This document shows positions 47,991 through 59,717 of a DNA stretch of 64,000 nt, in pieces. Below the pieces are notes generated by a model. That model was not told where the DNA came from. It was given only the letters and a program-made list of their open reading frames with translations, and searched no databases. A program made the position numbers and the translations under genes. Position 1 is the first letter of the stretch. Each line of letters opens with the position of its first letter. The stretch covers positions 51,463,973-51,527,972 of the forward strand of contig OZ018338.1 in assembly GCA_963969495.1 (NCBI GenBank), read 5' to 3'. The stretch is from Ceratothoa steindachneri. Taxonomy: Eukaryota; Arthropoda; Malacostraca; Isopoda; Cymothoidae.

Positions 47991-50887
47991 CAATATCTGA
48001 AATCTGATGGAAAAACTCGCCATTTCTAATTGTCTGAACATTAAACATATTTTTTTCCTTGTTACTGTTGAGACGTCTAAACCAGGAGGTTATGAGTCCG
48101 TTTAAGAAGGCAGTAATCTTTGAATCAGCGCAGTCTGCAGTTAAGGCGATTATGCTAGCGTCCATTTTAATTTCCTTTTTCAGATTACACTTTTCAAGTT
48201 TGTACAAATAAAGAGGACTGATAAAGCTTTAGGCATTTAGGGCTTGCTCAACATGTCTTAGACAATTCTCTAAAGTTGTGATAACCTGGTGTATCCTTTA
48301 TTGATAAATAATGGATACAATAGCCAAATTCATCTAAAAATATTCGTGGGTTGCTGCCTAGCGCCCGGGGTCAGACGTAAATTGAACGTAACATTTCGAG
48401 ATTCAAGCTTCTATGTTTATATTTATAATTCCATCTAGATGCTCTTCTTCTATTGGTAATAAAAGAGTAATTCCAAGGCAGGAAGAATGGATTTGGTTAA
48501 AAAGCAGCTTTTATTCATTAATCTTTTCTAATCAGCTTTTTCTGAATCGTGGAGGGCAAAAAAAAAGGAAACAACTTCTTATTTCAAAGAGAAATTAATT
48601 ACTTTAAAAAAGCTCTCTAGAGAAAAAAGATTGTCTAATAAAAATACTTATTCTACCTTAAGTTTTCTACCTTATTTTAAAGAAAGGAGTAAACAGAATT
48701 TTCATTTAGAGTTAGGAACATTTGAAGAAATGTCTTTTCGCGTTTTCTATAAACGCAGACTTCAATGAATTTCTTTGAATAATGTTCCCATTGTAAAGTA
48801 TTTCAGATAAAAGGAAACCGAAAATAAAGCTCCATAAATTCCGATTGAAAGAATATTTTTAAGAATTATTGATAAAATAATGTTTTTTTTCTCTTTGAAA
48901 CGCAAAGAGGTAAGATAAATCTTAAAAGGCACGAAAAGCTTTGGCATCCAAACTCTCGTTTTAAAAAATTAAAAGACTCCCTTCGACTGCAAATCTTTGA
49001 TATACCTCACCCCCCGGCCCCTAACAAATTATGAACTTTTATTTTGAGCCATTATAGACGCGTAAACGAAGAAAGCACCCGTTGTTCTTCTTGAAAAAAG
49101 TAATAATGGTCTAAAACTTTTTATTTAATGTGTGGTAATAAAGTTATTGATTAACTTATAGTTTGATATAGTATATAAGCTTAAAATGTTAATCTAAATA
49201 TTAAATTCATAAAATCATTAGCATATTTAGTTACTATGGGTTTTGGTGCATGATTACAAAGTCCTATCAAAATTTGTTTTAGGATTTAATTTTGAAAATA
49301 ATTAAAAGGAAAGCATAAGTTAGAGAAACTGTCAAATTACAGATATAAGTTTATATAATCGGTTTTTGATCCTATGATCTCTTTTTGCCGGAAGAAACTT
49401 TCGGCCTAAAACTATTGGCAAACTTTCATAAATAACTTTACCATAATTCTCATGGATAAAAAGGGTGGGTCATTTAACGGGACAAAAATAATGTATCCTT
49501 TATTCGAGAAGAGGAGAAGAGATTCTCTGAGAAGATATAGCACTAAAAGATAAAAAAGCATAAAAAGTAGAATTAAATAAATGAATAGGAAGAAAACTAT
49601 TTACCAAGCCCGAAACTAACAAAGTTATGATAGCATGCAATGGTATGTTTGTGGGCTTTCCTGATCGGATAGTCATTTTAAATATGAAAATTAGAAATGA
49701 AACGACGTATATATCTTATTTAATTTACTTGTGGTGGTGAAATCTCTATACATCCGTCTCCACAGCCCCAGAAGAAAAATGAGTGCGTCAAAGGTTTTCA
49801 AGCGATAGTTGGCAGCCTCTTTTCAGAACATGAGACGTAACGCGAGATTATGATCCCCACAGATCTTTATTTTCTTTGCTCTCTCCGGCGCACCTATTTG
49901 TCGGCGCATATATGGTAGGCTTACTTAGGCCAGATTTTGCTCTTTTCTGCCTACAATTGCTAGTTAAACAGTTCCCTTTCCAGTGTTTGAAATGGTAAAA
50001 CGGTTTATATGAAATCTATTAAAACATGGACACTATGATAAATATAGTTCCAAGGCGAAACCCATGATTAATGCCATACGTAACAGCAGCTCTGTGGGGG
50101 GAGTAGCATAATATTTGGATAAATAAAAAAAAACTCAGGAGAACTTATGAGTAGTAATTTTAACATAAATAGCCTTAAATTGAAGATAAGGGAAATAGAG
50201 ATTAATATAGAAAAAGTCTCCCACAATTCATAATTTGAGGGAAAGCAAATTACTTTTTAGTTGTTGAAAATACTTAAATCTGTGGCAATTCTCAAATTCT
50301 AGCAATACATATTTATACCATTCGAATAACAGGTAGAAAGACTGAAATTATGTACAAAAGGTGCAAAAATAATGAGTAATTATTATTTAATCGTAATTAA
50401 AACCTATAAATGAAATTACCAAGAGCTTTTTTTAGTTTCATGCCGCATACCTTGATATGTTTGACCAATATTTGACCACTCGGTTTGCAGGGAATGAAGT
50501 AAGGAATTAATTAAAAATGAAAAAAGTTCAGGAAAACCATAATTAGATAAAATGGCAAAAAATATTAATTATCGGGTTTGGTTTCTTTTTGCTCAAGAAA
50601 GCTGGAAATACGAGCTTGAAATATATTAGCAAAAAGAATATAACACGAAAACATCTAATATAACGGTAGAAATACTCGTACAGAAACGATCATAGATTTG
50701 GACCGGTTCACGCGAGCTGCAAAAACAAGTGACTTGAGGTAACCAAGAAGACTTGCAACCTGACTTCACTAATAAATATAAATTTTGAGCCTATTTACTC
50801 TACCAACCACTCTATTAATAAAGTCATGTTGGAATATATAAATAAATTATCAGTATTTAAAATTATGCAGTTACTTTTCAATCACCC

Positions 50888-50891
<4 letters not shown>
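47991..50891. other. No recognised gene; AT-rich DNA
   Basis: No protein homology, RNA gene or clear repeat seen over 2.9 kb. The frame 47986-48207 on the - strand has no motif. Confidence 0.55.

Positions 50892-50951
<60 letters not shown>
50892..50951. repeat. (AT)n microsatellite
   Basis: About 30 AT units without interruption. Confidence 0.98.
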
Positions 50952-50954
<3 letters not shown>

Positions 50955-52050
50955 GGGAATCGACCCACTCCCTCCTCTCTCAGTTGAGACACGGGACGTT
51001 GATAGCAAAACATCCGGGCCGTGTAGGCACCTTGGGTCAATCTCCTAACCACAGCCCCTTGCCCCTTGTCCCTATGAAAGCAGAACGGTTAAAACTGCAA
51101 AATCTACCCTAAGAGTGTGTATTCAATTTCACCTCAAGTGCAAAACTGGAGACGCGTTTCTCTCAAGTTCGAAGGCCCAGCAAGTCAAGAGGTAAAACTT
51201 CATGAGAAAAACCGTTGGAGTAAAAACCCTCCTCTGGCCCGTCCACAAGCCCCCCATCCTTCCCCATATCCCTACCTCCGTGGGGTGACGGTATATATAC
51301 CAAAAACTTGGGAAAAACGAGGTAAGAGTAGAATACGTGAGTCAACAAGGCTACGAAGTCCCCGGCAAGAGGCCGGGCTACCAAGAGAAGGGACTAAGAA
51401 GCAGATCCTCCTCGAACTAGATGCTGGTTACTAAACCGAACTTCAAGTTAACTTGTCTAAGTTCAACTTATTCTCGTCAGAGAAACTCCCCACCCTATCA
51501 TAGTGTAGCACAAAACACCAAGATAGTCCTCGCCCTTGAAGAATACCGAAACGAACAAGTAAAAGCTCCTCCTCGAGCCCGTTTCCAGGTGGTCACACCG
51601 AATGTCAAGTTAACTTGGTTTAAGAACCATGTTCAACTTATTCTCGTCAGAGAGACCCATCCTCTTCTGGTGCATCCTAAAGCACAGGGATAGTCTACGT
51701 CCTTGCAGAAGGCCCCTCCCAAGTACACTCCCTCCAGCACTCCCCTGAATCAAAGTATTCAAGCCTTAGCGCATCGCTAGACAGTGCGCATTACTTCCCA
51801 GAGTAATCCGACGAGGATAAAGGAGCATTCTTTCACTATCCCGTGGGGATATCCCTTGCTGTCAAAGGCGTGTGGCTCCCCAGCAGCCACATTGGCCAAA
51901 GTCCTTTGCGGCTTTCAAGTTATTCGTCCGCGCCATCCATCTGGCCGGTCGGCACGCGTCATCGAGACAATAACATTCCCGAGGTAAAGTAGCTCATTGA
52001 GTTCAAGGTCAGCCTCAAACCCTTTTCAAGGGGTATCCACAAAAGTATTT
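50952..52050. repeat. Unclassified GC-richer block with ~161-bp internal duplication
   Basis: A stretch clearly richer in G and C than its surroundings. TCAAGTTAACTTG and TTCAACTTATTCTCGTCAGA occur near 51441 and 51466 and again near 51602 and 51630, with similar order of later words (AGCACA, ATAGTC, CCTTG). The frames at 51117-51434, 51421-51693 and 51784-51987 have no known domain. On the - strand next to the (AT)n, GGGTCGATTCCC resembles a pol III B-box. It may be an LTR or a SINE-like repeat; I cannot decide. Confidence 0.45.
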
Positions 52051-52454
52051 GCGGCAGGTAAGGGCTGTTTGCATTTGTTTTTATAATGAAGTGAGTGTTG
52101 GGTCAGCCATCAGTATAATGTCACTAGGTCAAGATAGAAAGCCTTACGTAATAATTATTGAAGTCCTTACTGTGTATTTAGTTCGTAATATTTCTGTGGT
52201 TCATGTTTAGTTGTTTTTTTTGTGTTTTAATTACAGCGTTACTTTGTTTTAACCAATTTTTTTTATTCTATCCTCGAATCGCTACCTTGGCACAAGGAAT
52301 CCTTAAAGTTTAAACAGACAATAATCAATATAATGAGAATCAATCATACTCGTATATAGCACTCTTGGAGAGATATAACGTTAATCACGGAGTAGTACGT
52401 AAACAAACCATACGTACGAACATCCTTCCATCACTCGGTCCTTCCTATACCACG

Positions 52455-52458
<4 letters not shown>
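52051..52458. other. Nothing recognised
   Basis: AT-rich DNA between the GC-richer block and an (AT)n array; no feature supported. Confidence 0.5.

Positions 52459-52522
<64 letters not shown>
52459..52522. repeat. (AT)n microsatellite
   Basis: About 32 AT units. Confidence 0.98.
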
Positions 52523-52526
<4 letters not shown>

Positions 52527-52665
52527 TATAGATTCAATTGATCCGTTCCTTATAGTCAGAAGTTTCAATATATAAAAGAGAACCAGGGAAATGCATTTCT
52601 CTCTTCATTAATTTAAAAACAACTTTTTGAGAGCCACCCACATCATTTGGGTACTGAATGCATAC

Positions 52666-52806
52666 ATAGTTAATATAAATACATTAGCTTGGCAATCAAA
52701 GTAATTCTAATTAACAAGGAAGTGGTAACATAATGAGAATTGTTACAAATTCAATGTTAATTAGAATTACTTTGTTTGCCATTACTAATGTATTTATATT
52801 AACTAT
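52666..52806. repeat. Foldback repeat, ~51-bp arms
   Basis: The left arm 52666-52716 (ATAGTTAATATAAATACATT at its start) and right arm 52755-52806 are reverse complements with a few differences and a 3-base indel (TAGCTTGGCAATC against TAGTAATGGCAAAC). The spacer is 38 bases. It has the form of a small foldback element or MITE; no protein. Confidence 0.8.
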
Positions 52807-52873
52807 ACTTTCACTATATATTAACTATATGAAGAAAGAAAATGCATTTATTTTGTGCTGTCCTAGTTCTTTC

Positions 52874-52874
<1 letters not shown>

Positions 52875-52913
<39 letters not shown>
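52875..52913. repeat. (AT)n microsatellite
   Basis: About 19 AT units. Frames across it on both strands encode only alternating Ile-Tyr and are not genes. Confidence 0.97.
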
Positions 52914-52916
<3 letters not shown>

Positions 52917-53039
52917 AGAAAAAAGACAGCTCTTCCTTGAATACTCGTTTGGTCAAAGACTTGTTTAATATTTGCTTTAACTAAATGAAGGAGCAAAATA
53001 AAATCTGGTTTCAATTAATCGTATATATTCTACCAAGCA

Positions 53040-53468
53040 ATGGCTTCGCTACCCAGCCCTATGGGGGAGCTTGCGCTTCGCTACTAAGATTAAAATTTGA
53101 AATCTAAAAAAAGCAGCCATGGTTAAATTTTTATGGATTTTCTGAACTTCGCCAATTATAATAATTTTAAAAAGGAACTCTAAACTAAATTTCCCCACTT
53201 TCAAAATATCGCGTTGCTAAAATATAGTTATAGAGAAGATATATAAAAATAAATTTTCTCAACTTCACCATTTATAATTCTTGGGGTTTTAAAAAATTCA
53301 CAAAATTTCGATAATTATATTTATTTCTGAACTTCACCATTTTGATTTTTGATATTATAAAATAATTATTATAAATAACTTTGATAAAAAAATATAAGTC
53401 ATAATCAAACTAAGATGAAAATACTATTCAAATACTTAAAAAAATCCCCTTCTTAAATTATAGAGTTA
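53040..53468. repeat. AT-rich block with recurring AACTTCACCATTT words
   Basis: GAACTTCGCCAATTATAAT (~53145), CAACTTCACCATTTATAAT (~53258) and GAACTTCACCATTTTGATT (~53326) are diverged copies of one word, each followed by AT-rich sequence. The same word in inverted form borders the repeat at 53492-53750, so the block may be decayed copies of that repeat. Confidence 0.4.
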
Positions 53469-53491
53469 GTGATGATGATGATGATGGTGAT

Positions 53492-53750
53492 GAATACCCG
53501 TCGTGTATTTATTTATAATTTTTCTTTTGTAGGTAACACTCGAATCTACTTATTTTGAAATAAAATTTGTAATCTATATTTCAACGATTTGGTATTATAT
53601 AAAAAAATAAAGTTGCTTCACCATTTTCTTTCATATATATGTATAATATAAAAGACTATATATTGTTAAATTATTTGATATAAGATAATTTTAAATGAAA
53701 AAATGGTGAAGTAACTTTATTTTTTTTCTATAATATATTAATATATATAC
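53492..53750. repeat. MITE-like repeat, copy 1 (CTTCACCATTTT inverted repeat)
   Basis: Shares AATACCCGTCGTGTATTTAT at its left end, CTACTTATTTTGAAAT, a CGATTTGGT word and ACTATATATTGTTAAAT with the stretch at 58226-58504, in the same order. Its right half carries a foldback: AAATAAAGTTGCTTCACCAT (~53610) and ATGGTGAAGTAACTTTATTT (~53704) with about 70 bases between. A (GAT)n run lies just before it and AT-rich DNA just after. Confidence 0.7.
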
Positions 53751-53829
53751 TTTTTTGAACCGAAGTACCGCAGTCATGCAAAAAGTAGCGCAAATACACA
53801 CTTCTGCCGACCACACCTCTGGTTTAGCG

Positions 53830-53830
<1 letters not shown>

Positions 53831-53884
<54 letters not shown>
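53831..53884. repeat. (AT)n microsatellite
   Basis: About 27 AT units. Confidence 0.98.
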
Positions 53885-53886
<2 letters not shown>

Positions 53887-53988
53887 TAAGAGAGCAGAGG
53901 GGTTTCGCGTTGCCAGGCGTATACGTATTTTTAGGATAAATAAGCAGGTTAAATTTATAAAGTTCATTACTTTATTATAACTTCTTGG

Positions 53989-54025
53989 CACCGACGTTTC
54001 GGGTAGGAACCCATTCTCAAGGATG
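53989..54025 (-). ncRNA. Hammerhead-like motif, probably decayed Penelope-type ribozyme
   Basis: Read on the - strand: CATC, CTTGAGAAT, GGGT-TCCT-ACCC hairpin, GAAACGTC, GGTG. This is the hammerhead order: stem I (CATC with GGTG, one G-U pair), a first core box, stem II with the preferred G-C closing pair, then GAAA and the GUC cleavage triplet. The first box departs from CUGANGA (one insertion and the invariant G changed), so cleavage is unlikely. Stem III would be only ACGT, which is self-complementary, as in Penelope-type hammerheads thought to act as dimers. It lies about 100 bases from an (AT)n array. The ribozyme reading is inference from the layout. Confidence 0.4.
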
Positions 54026-54439
54026 TGGGATTATAAATATATACACAGATAAGAGTTTTTGTTAGAGAAGTTATGAAATATTTATAAATTAATTATATGG
54101 GAAATGGTAAGCAGCAGAGGTGGTAATATTCAAATTATAGAAATTCAGGGCTTTTAACTATTCCAGAATAGGAAATATGTTTTTGTTTTTAAAATAAAAC
54201 TGAGATTAATTAGTTTGGGTTTCTTAATTGTAAAATGGGGGAGATAATAAAAAATATTCTAAAGATATAGATCGTTTTGGGGGGGTGGATTTGGCGTGTG
54301 TAATTCGTGGATGATTATAATTATAGTAAAAGTGGAAATGAGCTTATGTCAGAGTTTAAAGTGGAGTTTTTAAATCTAATATAAAGAGATTCCATTGTAC
54401 GTAGTTGGTTTTTGTTGTTTGCTCTGTCTTTAATTGAAA
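54026..54439. other. Nothing recognised
   Basis: AT-rich DNA with a G-run near 54280; no feature supported. Confidence 0.5.
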
Positions 54440-54893
54440 AATCATTTCATTTTCGTTTATGGTGTGGATGTCTGTTTTCGTAGTGTATTCGGATAGGGGA
54501 GAACTCAGGGGTAGTGAGTGGGACTCCAGATCTATTGCTGATGCCTAAATGTGCGCAAATACTGATGTAGGCTGACCTCTCCATGACATAATCACAGAGG
54601 ACTTTTTCCAGTTTTGAGCTTAATCCCAGCTGGAGGATCTTGCATTGCAATCCCCCTTAGCCATACTTTATTGAATGCCTTCGACACGTCCCTGCATACT
54701 ATGTCAACATAGCTCCTGTCTTTCTTCCCTTGAACAATCTTTTCCGTGATGTCATTTATTGCCATGTCGGTGCGTCTCTTCTTTCTGAAGTCGTATTACT
54801 GTTTGTTGTAGAGCGAATTTTCCTCCAAGTGCTCAACGGGGCCTCTGTTTAGTATTTTCTCTAAGAGTTTCCCCCCGCCCTATTTGACAGAAG
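54440..54893 (-). pseudogene. Reverse transcriptase fragment of a family A relative
   Basis: Palm-region scrap on the - strand. In order: GGKLLEKILN (~54870), HLEENSLYNKQ, FRKKRRTDMAINDITEKI, SYVDIVCRDVSKAFNKVW (~54665-54720, catalytic Asp kept but AFDK became AFNK), then after a frameshift MQCKILQLGLSSKLEKVLCDYVMER (54650 downwards). It resembles family A yet differs at many residues and at the DNA level, so it is a separate subfamily. Both ends are lost: homology stops at about 54893 and near 54540, before GLPQGG and YADD. Confidence 0.75.
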
Positions 54894-57049
54894 GAATATT
54901 AGGCAATATTTAAGAGAAGTTGGAAAACATTCTCTCCAATGATACACTAGGCACCCTCGATCCAGAGGAGGGAAAGAACAAAAGATACCTCTCAAATACC
55001 AAAAGTGCCAAGCTAATCCCATGATTCAATTGAATGAACTAGTACTAAAATATATATATATTTATATAAATATATATATATATATAATAACAATAATAAT
55101 GATAACAAAAAGTGAAAAGAATAAGAAAAAGTTAATGAAATAACAAGAGAAGAGAAACCAATGGAGATGGCCCGTACACTGAGCACCTATACTACCAATC
55201 TAGTACTTCCTTCCTTTTCGCACTATTTTTTCCCCCCTAAATTTTTAGTTAGTCACCCCTTCTTTTTCCCCACTTTCTCTAGAAAAGGAAAGAAAAGAAA
55301 AGGTGCAAAAACTCACCATCTATTTACCTATATTTATCTTCTGCACTTTTTCACTCTTTATATATAAATCAATCATTCAATTTTCCGAATTTTTAAGCAC
55401 TCAATCAGAGCTCGGATCCAGCACACGATACTGAATGTGTATTCTCGTCAAAGTAGGTAAAGTTAAGCGTAACTGTTTAGATCTTTCTTCAGAATGTTTT
55501 ACTTGGTTCGACCACCACAGATGTTCTTTCGGTAATAGGGGTTTTTTCTTCGTTATAAGGCCACGTTTTCTCTTATTTTATAAAGGAAGAACCTAATAAC
55601 GCGTTCTCCATGGCCTATATCCAGATTTAACTGTGTTCCAAAACCAGAGGTAGTTTAAGGTTTTCAATGGTGTTAATTCGACGCAATTTTACTCGAAGGT
55701 TCGTAAGGCATCCACATAGAACCCAAATTGTAGCCCCTTAAAAGAAGTATCCCATAGACTGAATGCAAGAGAAGGACTCACCATGGAGTCTCTCAACCTA
55801 ATTTACCCATTGTAATAAATTATGTGAGTAGGACTCAACTATGAATTTCGACCCAATTTGAGAGAGGAGCATATTTGGGGGGGAAGGAGGGGGTATAAGG
55901 CATCCAGCTGTCACCACGTTAGGGTGATTCCTACTCACTCATATTTTAAATGTGTCTAACTTATTCAATTTCCTTACAAAAAGAATTCTAAACTTTCAGA
56001 ATACTCCATAGTTAATTTTTTCAAGTAAATATACAAGGTCTAATCACATACTAGGGAGAGTTTTATGTTATAATTCTATTTATATTTACCTTCCAGATTA
56101 ATTAATAAATCGTATTTGAGAGGAAGAAGAAAAGACCAAAACCAAATGAAACGTTTTTCAGACTCTCTTGATCCAATTTTAGAAACGGAAAATCTTTCTC
56201 TAACAGCATCTGCCTCGATCCACATACGAAAAAGGAAGGGAAGCATAATACATACATAAACAGAAAGATGACTGTAAAAGTAAGCAATAAAGGAGAGGTA
56301 ATTTTCAAGAAAACTGGTCTTCTGAGGAACATTAATAGGGATAAGATAAGGACCTTGCTAAGGGAGTGAATGCGGATTCAATTAATTATATAGATGCAGA
56401 GTAATCGGATGTATTAATTTCCCCTGTATCAGAGAATAACATTTATTGCAATATATTTGCAAACTTCATTTGGACCTTATCGTTGTTAATTCTCGATTAA
56501 TTAAAATTTTAAGAAAATATAAGGGGAGATAACTGAATCCTTATGTAGCATAATATATTGGACCAGTCATTTAAACAAACCTTATTTTGAGAACTAAAAC
56601 GCAATTTTAAGAAAGTTCTATAAAAATATATAAATATCTAAATTTTAAGTTAAAAATATTTAACTACCATCTACTCGACCCATTCGTCATTGGACGTTGT
56701 CCAATGGCCTTTGATTTGGCTTTAGCCAATTTAAATATATCTAATTATTTATGGCTTTGAAAAATTAAACTTTATATAAACTGAAATATATACGAGTACA
56801 TACCTTCAGATGATGAAATACCCCCCAAAAATTCCCAGGAAACTTTCATTTCCCAAATAATTAGTTTTACATTCCCAGACGTGGATCAGGGGCCAAAGAC
56901 GACCCAGTGAAGGTACCGCTTATTATTTGAACAAAGTTAAGTCACATAGAGTGTGGCTATATGCTGGATGGGATTGTGATTTGGGTTCTGTCTAGCGCCT
57001 ACGGTTTGGATCCTGACATAAGCAGTAGGTCTCAACTGAGAAAAGGAAG
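54894..57049. other. No recognised gene; AT-rich DNA
   Basis: No conserved coding or RNA signal on either strand. A loose AT repeat lies at 55050-55085. Frames at 55161-55367 and 56102-56332 are T-rich hydrophobic runs without motifs. Confidence 0.5.
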
Positions 57050-57445
57050 AGATTGGGAATCCCCCTTACCGAAGGATATTTGGAGGAGTCACCAAGAATT
57101 AGGGAGTCTTCAACTAGAATAAGGGATATTTTGGATGTCACCCTGGATTAGGGATACATTGTAAATCACGCAAAATGAGGAAGAATTTAGGAGTTACTCA
57201 AAATGAGCACAATTCGGGGACTAATTCTTGTGTGACATTCGGAGATACACTTTTGGGAGTCACCAAAAGTGGAAGCAGCTTTGGAAGTCGCCGCAAATGA
57301 AAGTCATTTTGCGATTCACCATGAGTTAGAGAGGTTTAGGGAGTAACTCAAAATGAGCTACATTTTGGAAGTCAAACAAGATAAGAGATATTTAGGGACT
57401 CATTCAATTCTTTTGTATTTTGTGAGTCAATAACATAAGGGACAT
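57050..57445. repeat. Degenerate minisatellite, GGGAGTCACCAAAAT-type, ~28-bp unit
   Basis: About 13 diverged copies of a unit like TTTGGGAGTCACCAAAATGA spaced 25-32 bases apart (for example near 57074, 57191, 57250, 57284, 57339, 57367). No frame runs through. Confidence 0.7.
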
Positions 57446-58225
57446 TGGGGTAGTTGAGAAAGAAAAAAGAGGAGGAAAAAAACTTTTTAGAGGTTAGTTA
57501 TAAGTTTTCTAGCAACATAAATGATAGGCTTGTTGTTTTTTGATCAATTCTTTTGTTTCCCTTTGTTTCCTCCTATTTCCTAGGGTTTCCTTTTTTTGCC
57601 AAATTATGTCGATCTCTCTAAATTTTTCCTTCTTTATTTTCCTTCCTTTATTATTCACGTATTCCAGGGTCTAGTTTTAGCTGGAATAAACTCAAAATAA
57701 ATAAAGGAAGAATAAAAAGAAAAAGTAATAGTGGATAACAAAGAAAATTAATAATAACAAAGGACGAAGAATTTAATTAGGTACTTATGGTTTGAAAATG
57801 TGAATGGATTGTCCTACATTAAAGAGGTTGAAACAATATTTTTTTAAATTTTGAGAGCTCATCTGGCGACTGCCTACTTGAACAGGTGTAAACAATAAGA
57901 AAGAAGAAGAAGAAGAGAGGAGAATAAGAAGAAGAATTTGCTCTCCTAAGGTCATTGCAAAACTTCCTATTATGCTTAATTTCTAAACTTCTTTCGTATG
58001 TTTATTCTCAATTAGGTCATGTTAAGTTAAAAGGATCTGGTTGACTCATATGAACACCAATGCAGATTTAGTCAACTCTATTTATTTACTATATTTATTA
58101 TAAGGTGAAATTAAATCTAGCACAACAAAATTCCTCATAACTAGAAATATACTCAAATTTTATAGTAATGCATATATATACATATATATATGAATATATA
58201 AGTATGTATATTTATCTATAATAAT
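57446..58225. other. Nothing recognised; (GAA)n-like purine run
   Basis: AT-rich DNA. A purine-rich stretch at about 57897-57935 (AAGAAGAAGAAGAAGAGAGG) is the only simple feature. Confidence 0.5.
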
Positions 58226-58498
58226 AATACCCGTCGTGTATTTATTTATATTTATTTTGTGAGGGATGTAATACTTGAAGGTACTTATTTTGAAAAAAAA
58301 TCGTAATTTAAATTTCACCGATTTGGTTTTATATAAAAAAAGAAAGTTTTTTCGCCATTTCCTTTGTTTTATAAGTATAATGTAAAACCACTATATATTG
58401 TTAAATTTTTTAATATAACAAAACTATTTAATAAATAAGATAAATATAGTTTTTTTTATACAATTTTAAATGAAAAAATGGTGAAGTAACTCTATTTT

Positions 58499-58504
<6 letters not shown>
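58226..58504. repeat. MITE-like repeat, copy 2
   Basis: Second copy of the repeat at 53492-53750. It starts AATACCCGTCGTGTATTTAT and ends AATGGTGAAGTAACTCTATT. The left arm of its foldback is more diverged (GTTTTTTCGCCATTTCC, ~58352) and there is an extra ~35-base AT-rich insertion before the right arm. It runs straight into an (AT)n(TG)n array. Confidence 0.7.
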
Positions 58505-58561
<57 letters not shown>

Positions 58562-58584
58562 ATGTGTTTGTGTGTGTGTGTGTT
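58505..58584. repeat. Compound (AT)n(TG)n microsatellite
   Basis: About 20 AT units followed by about 18 TG units with a few interruptions. Confidence 0.97.
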
Positions 58585-59449
58585 TGGAACAATACAGATA
58601 GAATTTATTCATTTCATGTCTTATGGAATATTGTGATTAATACCCCTGTCATATCATGAAGCGAACCAGTGAATATAGTATTGAAGACCATTAATCTCAA
58701 TACAAGGGCATAAAATCAAGAATGGAGTAAATGAGACACTACAGAGCAAGTCAAAGTCACGAACAACAGTCACAGAGACGTTCTCAAGATGCTGCTGCTG
58801 CAAGAATAAGACGATCTTAAGAAACTGAGGAAGACACAGAGAGAAGATGGAGAACAATCTCGTTACAGATACAGATTCATAATTGAAAATGTTAATGTAG
58901 ATGAAAGATCCGGACTGAAGCAACAAAAAATAGAATAATTTGTATTATGATTCCGCTAAGCACAAGCATCTCATTAAATTGATTATTTATAATATTATGC
59001 GTTATATTTTCTATTAAAATATTTTTTTCAATGATTTGATTTTTTTAATTATATTATCTTGTTTAAAGGATTATATATTTTTGTCTAAGGATTTTAAGAA
59101 GCTGAGGTGGAGCAAAAAAGGTAGGGAAACACTTCCTTAGAGCAAATGAGTAATGTCTTTGATGTAGTCGATTGCAGCTCCATGATTTCAGTCGGGTTCA
59201 TTTCGATCTCATTTAAACCATAAATTCTTCATGGTTCGATTAAGATTGAATTCAATGCGGCTTCGATATTTCTGAGTTCCTTGTGATCCCTTTGGCGAAG
59301 TATTCTTTTTCTTTTTGTTTGGTGATTGGACCCTTTGCGATTTCGGGAATTTAAATTTGAATATCCTCTTTTATGTGTACATATGCTTCGGTTCATTGAG
59401 ATACGATATCGGTATAATGGTATATCTATGTATATGTTTGTATGAATAT
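58585..59449. other. No recognised gene
   Basis: AT-rich DNA; the - strand frame 58654-58926 has no motif I know. Confidence 0.5.
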
Positions 59450-59451
59450 AT

Positions 59452-59505
<54 letters not shown>
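59450..59505. repeat. (AT)n microsatellite
   Basis: About 25 AT units, left neighbour of the palindrome. Confidence 0.97.
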
Positions 59506-59508
<3 letters not shown>

Positions 59509-59544
59509 GGAATGGAAGATATCACATTAACGTGATGTATATCA

Positions 59545-59717
59545 GTGAAAGATAATGGTAAACCACGATATTTGAATCAAGAGTTTATTTATAACTATCG
59601 GACTAGTTTCGGCAAGATGCCATTTTCAACTAATTATTAGTTGGAAATGGCACCTTGCCGAAACTAGTCCGATAGTTATAAATAAAATCTTGATTTAAAT
59701 ATTGTGGTTTATCATTA

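Noticed and set aside
51117..51987. Proline- and basic-rich + strand frames in the GC-richer block
   Set aside because: No known domain, and the reading frames break across an internal DNA duplication; better explained as repeat DNA.
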